A stretch of 6,544 nt of DNA from Draconibacterium orientale (lineage in GTDB: Bacteria > Bacteroidota > Bacteroidia > Bacteroidales > UBA1556): NCBI GenBank assembly GCA_022736595.1, contig DZDC01000048.1, forward strand, positions 10,612 through 17,155, read 5' to 3'. Position numbers and translations under genes: made by a program. This document shows positions 1 to 4,075 of this stretch, piece after piece (within the stretch, counting starts at the first letter, position 1; the number at the start of each line of letters is the position of its first letter). The notes under the pieces were generated by a model, which saw only the letters and a list, made by a program, of their open reading frames with translations, was not told where the DNA came from and ran no database searches.

Positions 1-1022
1 TGATTTTGCTGATTAGTCCCTGCTTTTGGAGGTTCAGGGTTAATACGTTTGCGTTTGCGTTTGGCATCTTCTGCAGCTTTCTTGTTGCTATCGGCATTGG
101 ATGAACCCACAGGTGATTTTTTCTTTTCTAGTTTACGTGGATCAACCAATTCAATTTTACCCAAAATCTTAGGTCCTGTAAGGGTTTCGTATTTGGTTTC
201 TCTAAAATTAATGGGAGCATCCTCGGTAGTTACTTTAGGAGTTTCTTGAGGGGCTACTTCCACAGTTTTAGGAGCTTCTTGCACGGGTTGTGGTGCAGGA
301 GCAGGAGTGGCAGCGGGTTCAGGTCTAGCCTGTTGACGTTTGGCATGAGCTTCGTCTTCTCTTTGTTTTTTGGTTTTCTTATCTGGACGTGTTTTTTGAT
401 TGAGAGCATCGAGATCCATTCGTCCCAGTACTTTCACACCACCATTTTCTTCCAAATCAGCAGCATCAATTTGCTCGTATTGAATCGGAGTTTCAATCTT
501 AGGGCTAGGTTTTTCTTCCGCAATAGATTGAGATGCTTCAACTACAGGTTTTGGGGTTTCCACCACAGGAGCTTCCACTTTAGTGGCTTCAACCACTGGA
601 GTTTCTGCAACCACAGGAGTGGGAGCAGGAGCCTCAACGGGAGCCTCGGCAGTCTTTTTCTTGGGGTTAAGATCGTCAAGTTGTATTTTATCTACCAATT
701 TTATCCCAGGCAACTCAGCCTTGACAGCAATGGTGGCAGCAGGTGCTGGGGTAGCAACAGGAGCTTTCTTTTCTTCATCTTCGATCTTTTTAACCTTGCG
801 GTCTTTTTGTTCTTCGACAAGTTTATCCTTCTGCTCCTTTACAGTGCGCTCACTTTTAAAATTCTGCTCCAAGACCACAAACATCTCGGGAGATATGCGG
901 GCGTTGGGATTGTTGTCAACGCTAAAGCCCTTTTTGGTCAGGAACTCAATAACGGTACTGGTACCAATATTAAATTCTCGAGCCACTTTACTTAGTCGTT
1001 GTTCTTTTACACTGTCTGACAT
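1..1022 (-). CDS. infB: Translation initiation factor IF-2, N-terminal 340 residues (partial, cut by window edge)
   Basis: IF-2 is the GTPase that brings initiator tRNA to the 30S subunit and promotes subunit joining. Only the N-terminal part is here; the GTPase and tRNA-binding domains lie beyond the left edge. The frame is open from ATG at 1022 to base 1. Residues 1-55 (MSDSVKEQRLSKVAREFNIG, then STVIEFLTKKGF) form the small helical IF2_N domain. A long low-complexity linker rich in Pro, Ala, Val, Glu and Lys follows (about 60-330), ending in a basic patch KRKRKR at 321-326. Inside the linker a short motif, roughly G-x-K-hydrophobic-x-[GD]-[KR]-[IM]-x-L, occurs three times at residues 106, 195 and 283. 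Such extensions are usual in Bacteroidota IF-2. The start is favoured because an ATG just upstream is followed at once by TAA. It lies 69 bases after nusA, with no clear ribosome binding site, hairpin or promoter between them, so it is probably co-transcribed. The identification rests on the N-terminal domain and on position after nusA. Confidence 0.93.
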   Translation of the reverse strand, partial: MSDSVKEQRLSKVAREFNIGTSTVIEFLTKKGFSVDNNPNARISPEMFVVLEQNFKSERTVKEQKDKLVEEQKDRKVKKIEDEEKKAPVATPAPAATIAVKAELPGIKLVDKIQLDDLNPKKKTAEAPVEAPAPTPVVAETPVVEATKVEAPVVETPKPVVEASQSIAEEKPSPKIETPIQYEQIDAADLEENGGVKVLGRMDLDALNQKTRPDKKTKKQREDEAHAKRQQARPEPAATPAPAPQPVQEAPKTVEVAPQETPKVTTEDAPINFRETKYETLTGPKILGKIELVDPRKLEKKKSPVGSSNADSNKKAAEDAKRKRKRINPEPPKAGTNQQN

Positions 1023-1091
1023 ATCTTACATTTAAGGGGTTGGGTTATCGCTTTAAAATACAATTTGTTGTGCTCAATCTTTAGGTTTTGA

Positions 1092-2327
1092 TTATTCAAA
1101 TTCAGCACGTAAAATTCGGAGAACTTCTTGAACCGTTTCTTCCTCAAGGTCGGTACGTTTTAGCAACTCAGTGTGGTCAAGTTCAAGAACGCTTCTGGCG
1201 GTATCGCAACCGATATTTTTAAATTCTTCGATGATCCACTGATCAATTTCATCTGAAAATTCTGTCAAATCCACATCATCCATTTCATCTTCGGTATCGC
1301 GGTAAACGTCAATTTCATAACCGGTAAGTTTACCAGCCAACTTGATGTTGTGTCCACCTTTACCGATGGCCAAGCTCACTTGGTCGGGCTTAAGAAACAC
1401 ATCAGCACGATTGGAGTCTTCGTGAATGGTGATGGAGGTAATTTTTGCTGGGCTTAACGACCTTTGAATATAAAGGCTGATGTTGGTGGTGTAATTGATA
1501 ACATCGATGTTTTCGTTGCGCAATTCGCGAACGATACCGTGAATACGGCTTCCTTTCATCCCCACACAAGCTCCAACGGGATCGATGCGGTCGTCGTAAG
1601 ATTCTACAGCTACTTTGGCTCTTTCGCCAGGTTCGCGAACGATGTTTTTAATGGTAATAAGGCCATCAAAAACTTCGGGTACTTCCGCTTCAAAAAGTCG
1701 CTCAAGGAAAATAGGGGAGGTCCGAGACAGAATGATTACGGGGTTGTTGTTGCGCATTTCTACTTTAAGTACCACCGCACGAATGGTGTCACCTTTGCGG
1801 AAAAAATCGCTGGGAATTTGTTCTGATTTAGGTAATACCAACTCAATATCTTCGTCGTCGAGAACTAAAATCTCTTTTTTCCAAATTTGGTAAACCTCAC
1901 CAGTAATGACTTCACCAATGCGGTCTTTGTATTTTTTAAATTCATTATCACGTTCGTATTCCTGAATTTTAGCGGCAAGATTTTGGCGAATGGTAAGCAC
2001 TTCGCGACGTCCGAAATCGGCAAGTTTAATCTCTTCCGAAACGTCTTCTCCCACTTCAAAATCGGGTTCAATCTTAATGGCCTCGGAATAAGCAATTTGG
2101 CGATTGGGATCTTCCACTGCGCCATCTTCCACCACTTCTCTAAAGTGCCATATTTCGAGGTCACCCTTATCGACATTTACAATGATGTCGAAGTTTTCGT
2201 CGGTACCAAATTTCTTTAAAAGCGTATTGCGAAATACCTCTTCCAAGATACGCATCATGGTAGGACGATTGATGTTTTTGAATTCTTTAAACTCAGCAAA
2301 GGATTCAACGAGACTTAAACTGTTCAT
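1092..2327 (-). CDS. nusA: Transcription termination/antitermination factor NusA
   Basis: NusA binds RNA polymerase and nascent RNA and modulates pausing, intrinsic and Rho termination, and antitermination. The 411-aa protein shows the full core: an N-terminal polymerase-binding domain (about 1-130, with the sequence NRPTMMRILEEVFRNTL); an S1 domain (about 136-203, ending in ILSRTSP); the conserved linker FLERLFEAEVPEVFDG and VREPGERAKVAV; a KH1 domain with GMKG at 256-259; and a KH2 domain with GKGG at 322-325 (VSLAIGKGGHNIKLA). The C-terminus (about 365-411) is one short acidic helical segment, so it lacks the two long acidic repeats of the E. coli protein. That length is normal outside the Proteobacteria. 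The gene starts 9 bases after the rimP stop, with no Shine-Dalgarno sequence. It lies between rimP and infB, the classic order. NusA often controls its own operon, which matters because a terminator precedes rimP here. Confidence 0.97.
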   Translation of the reverse strand: MNSLSLVESFAEFKEFKNINRPTMMRILEEVFRNTLLKKFGTDENFDIIVNVDKGDLEIWHFREVVEDGAVEDPNRQIAYSEAIKIEPDFEVGEDVSEEIKLADFGRREVLTIRQNLAAKIQEYERDNEFKKYKDRIGEVITGEVYQIWKKEILVLDDEDIELVLPKSEQIPSDFFRKGDTIRAVVLKVEMRNNNPVIILSRTSPIFLERLFEAEVPEVFDGLITIKNIVREPGERAKVAVESYDDRIDPVGACVGMKGSRIHGIVRELRNENIDVINYTTNISLYIQRSLSPAKITSITIHEDSNRADVFLKPDQVSLAIGKGGHNIKLAGKLTGYEIDVYRDTEDEMDDVDLTEFSDEIDQWIIEEFKNIGCDTARSVLELDHTELLKRTDLEEETVQEVLRILRAEFE

Positions 2328-2336
2328 TTTAATGTA

Positions 2337-2792
2337 TTATTTAAAACTAATTACTGATTTCACTTCTTTAATTTGAGAATGGGCCACTTCTATTTGCGTT
2401 GGAAGACCCTCTTTGATTTGCTTTTTGGTAAGTGTCTGTTCCACTTTGATATTTTGGTCGGTGGCTTTAAGTAAAATTCCATTGATTTTGTCGCCTGCAA
2501 GTGTTTTTATTTCCACTTCTTTTCCAATATTCTTGGCAAACTGGCGGGGCAAAATGATGGGTTGAGAAAGCCCGTAGGAGCTCACTTCTAAACTAAAATC
2601 TTCCACTTCTCGGTCCAATTGATGCTCCACATTGCGACTCACCGAAATGCATTGGTCGATACTCACCCCTTGATCGCCATCGATCAAAATCTGAATGTGG
2701 TTGCTTTCGCTGATGTGAATGCTCACAATAAAAAGGTTGGTACCTTCAATACGTTCCTCTACAAATTTCTGAACCAGTTGTTTATCAATCAT
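2337..2792 (-). CDS. rimP: Ribosome maturation factor RimP
   Basis: RimP assists assembly of the 30S ribosomal subunit. The 151-aa length fits the family. The N-terminal alpha/beta domain (about 1-80) includes the conserved stretch VSIDQCISVSRNVEHQLD and the signature LEVSSYGLSQP at 68-78, equivalent to LEVSSPGLDRP in other bacteria. The C-terminal SH3-like barrel (about 84-151) begins QFAKNIGKEVEIKT, followed by GILLKATDQNIKVE. The protein is in the canonical position immediately before nusA, with 9 bases between the genes. The ATG at 2792 is chosen because it gives the standard family N-terminus (MIDKQLVQKFVEE). There is no good Shine-Dalgarno sequence. The T-run of a strong terminator ends 19 bases upstream of this start, so transcription has to pass through it or begin inside it. 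Sequence and gene order agree, so the identification is firm. Confidence 0.95.
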   Translation of the reverse strand: MIDKQLVQKFVEERIEGTNLFIVSIHISESNHIQILIDGDQGVSIDQCISVSRNVEHQLDREVEDFSLEVSSYGLSQPIILPRQFAKNIGKEVEIKTLAGDKINGILLKATDQNIKVEQTLTKKQIKEGLPTQIEVAHSQIKEVKSVISFK

Positions 2793-2810
2793 TTCACGCT
2801 TTTAAATTGT

Positions 2811-2838
2811 TAAAAAAAAGAGGGGACATGGTCCCCTC
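2811..2838 (-). terminator. Strong intrinsic terminator between tRNA-Gln and rimP
   Basis: Read on the minus strand, a perfect 8-bp stem GAGGGGAC/GTCCCCTC closes a 3-base CAT loop and is followed directly by eight T residues, the layout of a textbook Rho-independent terminator. The plus strand has no T-run after the hairpin, so it works only leftward, on transcripts coming from tRNA-Gln. The T-run ends about 19 bases before the rimP start codon. The structure is seen directly; its use as a partial terminator or attenuator that sets rimP-nusA-infB expression is inferred. Confidence 0.88.
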
Positions 2839-2861
2839 AATTCTCAAATCTCCTTTTGTTC

Positions 2862-2898
2862 GATGCCTAAGCATCCGGATAAGGTTTTCGGACTTACC
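2862..2898 (-). other. Two small hairpins in the spacer between tRNA-Gln and the terminator
   Basis: The 64 bases between the tRNA 3' end and the terminator stem can form two small structures on the minus strand. The first pairs GGTAAG (2898-2893) with CTTATCC (2883-2877), with one bulged base. The second is a perfect 5-bp stem GATGC/GCATC around a TTAG loop (2875-2862). A purine-rich AAAAGGAG follows, before the terminator. They could guide tRNA 3' processing or act as a leader. The pairing is visible, but such short stems can occur by chance and no known RNA family is recognised. Confidence 0.35.
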
Positions 2899-2902
2899 CT
2901 TG

Positions 2903-2973
2903 TTGACCCACAAGGACTCGAACCTTGAATGTCTGAACCAAAATCAGATGTGTTACCATTACACCATGGGTCA
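2903..2973 (-). tRNA. tRNA-Gln (anticodon TTG)
   Basis: The minus strand folds into a complete 71-base cloverleaf. The acceptor stem is TGACCCA/TGGGTCA; the D arm is GTG/CAC around a TAATGGTAA loop; the anticodon stem TCTGA/TCAGA encloses the loop TTTTGGT, which puts TTG at positions 34-36 (window 2941-2939); the T arm is CAAGG/CCTTG around TTCGAGT. The discriminator base is A at 2903. The next bases are CAA, so the CCA end is not encoded and must be added enzymatically. The T1-A72 first pair and the TTG anticodon reading CAA codons fit glutamine. It is the first gene of the leftward unit and is followed by a strong terminator, then rimP. E. coli also places a tRNA (metY, initiator Met) before rimP-nusA-infB. 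Confidence 0.97.
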
Positions 2974-2995
2974 ATTTCCCCTTAAAAAGGGACTG

Positions 2996-3023
2996 CAAAA
3001 GTATAAATAATTTCAATTTCAAA
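2996..3023 (-). promoter_or_regulatory. Bacteroidota-type promoter for tRNA-Gln (and probably rimP-nusA-infB)
   Basis: On the minus strand TACTTTTG (3003-2996) matches the Bacteroidota -7 element TAnnTTTG exactly. A TTTG at 3023-3020 can serve as the -33 element; the 16-base spacer is a little shorter than the usual 19 or so. Upstream is a long A/T tract. Initiation would fall near 2990, giving a leader of about 17 bases before the tRNA 5' end. That leader could form a small CCCTT/AAGGG hairpin (2991-2979). The match and position are seen in the sequence; activity is inferred. Confidence 0.6.
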
Positions 3024-3041
3024 AAAACATTTCAAAAAAAA
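3016..3041. repeat. Two tandem 13-bp A-tract repeats behind the tRNA promoter
   Basis: Two adjacent 13-base units, ATTTCAAAAAAAC and ATTTCAAAAAAAA, differ only at the last base. Each contains CAAA, which reads TTTG on the minus strand. The repeat overlaps the presumed -33 element of the tRNA promoter and extends upstream of it. It may be an A-tract upstream element or simply a low-complexity duplication. Confidence 0.5.
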
Positions 3042-3326
3042 ATTTTAGAAACGATTTTTCACCTGCTTTATAACCTATTTTCGTTGGTACTAGCGCAGTT
3101 GAAAACCAATTAACGCCTACTTATACCTATTGAAATTGCGATGACTGGTCTCTCAAAAGTATATCTGATAAGTTTTTCCATATCTCTCCCCCTTTGTTTT
3201 GGAGCTGATAAGCTTCCTTCCAAAAGTAATATTAATGAGGTGGCAATGAAACGAATGAGGAACTTATTTCAAAATTCGGCAAGGATTCTTATGGAACAAG
3301 GCATATCATATAATGGTATTGTTCTG
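3042..3326. other. Divergent intergenic region with no recognised gene
   Basis: This stretch separates the leftward tRNA/rimP unit from the rightward gene at 3353. No tRNA, known riboswitch or conserved protein is recognised. It contains two further minus-strand copies of the octamer TACTTTTG (3161-3154 and 3228-3221), identical to the tRNA promoter -7 box. It also has a repeated CTGATAAG (near 3166 and 3204) and two similar segments, TTATAACCTATT (3068-3079) and TTATACCTATT (3121-3131). A 68-codon plus-strand frame (3141-3347) crosses it but looks spurious. A 23-codon minus-strand frame (3181-3110) is listed separately at low confidence. Confidence 0.5.
3110..3181 (-). CDS. Doubtful 23-aa ORF in the intergenic region
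   Basis: The minus strand carries ATG at 3181 and TAA ending at 3110, encoding 23 residues that begin MEKLIRYTFERP, continue with the hydrophobic VIAISIGI, and end in RR. A purine run GGGGGAGAG (3192-3184) sits a few bases before the ATG, resembling a strong ribosome binding site. A TACTTTTG -7 box lies about 40 bases upstream (3228-3221). The three signals are in the right order and spacing for a tiny gene. Against it: the frame is very short, it matches nothing I recognise, and Shine-Dalgarno sequences are unusual in this phylum. Confidence 0.18.
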   Translation of the reverse strand: MEKLIRYTFERPVIAISIGISRR

Positions 3327-3334
3327 TATCTTTG
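3327..3334 (+). promoter_or_regulatory. Bacteroidota -7 promoter element for the 3353 gene
   Basis: TATCTTTG is an exact match to TAnnTTTG on the plus strand. No convincing -33 TTTG is seen at the usual distance upstream. Transcription would begin near 3339-3342, leaving only about 11-14 bases before the GTG start at 3353. The TTG at 3332, which could be taken as an earlier start, lies inside this element and so is unlikely to be transcribed from it. Confidence 0.6.
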
Positions 3335-3352
3335 CCCCCTTATTTAAATTAT

Positions 3353-3886
3353 GTGAAATCGCTGGTATCTCTTTTTCTGCTTTTGGTTCTACTGGCTCCT
3401 TTGGCTGGCACCTATACTTGGTTGCATTATCGCAAAGCAGCGGTGCGCAAACAGGTGAAGCGTGAATTGAAGAAACATATTCCCAAAGAAGACCTTATTT
3501 TCTTTAAGTTTAGCAAAAAAGATTCTCAGGAAAAGCTTCAATGGAAACATAGCAAAGAATTTGAATATCAAGGGGAGATGTACGACGTGGTTCAAAAGGC
3601 TGAAAGCGGAGATAGCATTACCTACGAATGCTGGTGGGACCACGAAGAAACCCGATTAAATATGCAGTTAGCTCAACTGGTTCGTACTGCGTTTCAGAGC
3701 GATCCCATAAGCCAGAGGCAACAGAATAGACTCCTTTTTTATCTTCATCTGCCTTTTTTGAGCCCCATGGAAAAGATAGCTATTACTGCACCTTATAGAA
3801 TTATCAAAATAGGTTTTATAGAACAACTTTTTAACCCCAAATCCTGCTTTGAAGTTGATTCCCCACCTCCTCAGATGATGAGTTAA
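3353..3886 (+). CDS. Uncharacterised membrane-anchored protein next to a TonB receptor (GTG start)
   Basis: I do not recognise a characterised family. The 177-aa product begins MKSLVSLFLLLVLLAPLAGT, a basic start and a hydrophobic segment (about 5-19) ending in a possible signal-peptide or anchor region. A strongly basic stretch follows (about 27-42, RKAAVRKQVKRELKKH). The soluble part has an aromatic/acidic central block: LQWKHSKEFEYQGEMYDVV (62-80), then ITYECWWDHEETRLN (89-103), which looks like conserved core sequence. The C-terminus ends in a Pro/Met tail with a second Cys at 165. GTG at 3353 is preferred over the in-frame TTG at 3332, which sits inside the promoter box. The ATG at 3351 is in another frame and hits TGA at once; the next in-frame ATG (residue 77 here) would lose the anchor and half the core. 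The protein probably sits in the inner membrane or periplasm. It is 189 bases upstream of the receptor on the same strand, suggesting a related role, but function is unknown. Confidence 0.8.
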   Translation: MKSLVSLFLLLVLLAPLAGTYTWLHYRKAAVRKQVKRELKKHIPKEDLIFFKFSKKDSQEKLQWKHSKEFEYQGEMYDVVQKAESGDSITYECWWDHEETRLNMQLAQLVRTAFQSDPISQRQQNRLLFYLHLPFLSPMEKIAITAPYRIIKIGFIEQLFNPKSCFEVDSPPPQMMS

Positions 3887-3889
3887 TTG

Positions 3890-3912
3890 GTTTTTCGCCT
3901 TACGGCAAAAAC
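3890..3912 (+). terminator. Weak hairpin just after the stop of the 3353 gene
   Basis: Three bases after the stop codon, GTTTTT-C-GCC pairs with GGC-AAAAAC around a TTAC loop (9 bp with one bulged C). No T-run follows on the plus strand, so it is a poor Rho-independent terminator. It may protect the 3' end or partly separate this gene from the receptor. The rest of the gap to 4075 holds a 9-bp tandem repeat ATTAAAAAT (3957-3974) and no exact TAnnTTTG promoter box. Confidence 0.3.
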
Positions 3913-4075
3913 ACTGAATTTTCAACGTCTTCTTATTCCAACTCCATTTCGATGTTATTAAAAATATTAAAAATGTTGGACTTTGATTTGAATTTGTCTG
4001 AATCCAATGGAATTGAAGGGTTTCTTTTTTAGTAAAGGGGATTTAGAACCCATCTAAACGTTAAATCAATTGTTT

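Noticed and set aside
246..1035. Long plus-strand frames (249 and 150 codons) across the left end
   Set aside because: They run antisense to infB. Their Phe/Ser/Arg- or Ala/Ser/Thr-rich composition is what the reverse of a low-complexity Pro/Ala/Glu/Lys linker gives, and the minus-strand reading is clearly IF-2.
1464..2219. Several 90-120-codon frames overlapping nusA on both strands
   Set aside because: They are shadows of nusA in other frames. None shows a recognisable domain, while the nusA frame has complete S1 and KH motifs.
2807..3010. 67-codon plus-strand ORF covering tRNA-Gln
   Set aside because: It is antisense to a complete tRNA cloverleaf and the terminator, and its translation has no protein-like features.
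3085..3109. Inverted repeat TTGGT...ACCAA in the intergenic region
   Set aside because: Only 5 bp with a wide loop and no T-run, within chance for A/T-rich DNA.
3309..3314. TATAAT, an E. coli-type -10 box
   Set aside because: The primary sigma factor of Bacteroidota recognises TAnnTTTG rather than TATAAT. An exact TATCTTTG lies just downstream and explains transcription better.
3141..3347. 68-codon plus-strand ORF in the intergenic region
   Set aside because: No recognisable motif and no promoter or ribosome site at its start. It runs through the TATCTTTG promoter of the next gene, and its composition looks like A/T-rich noncoding DNA.
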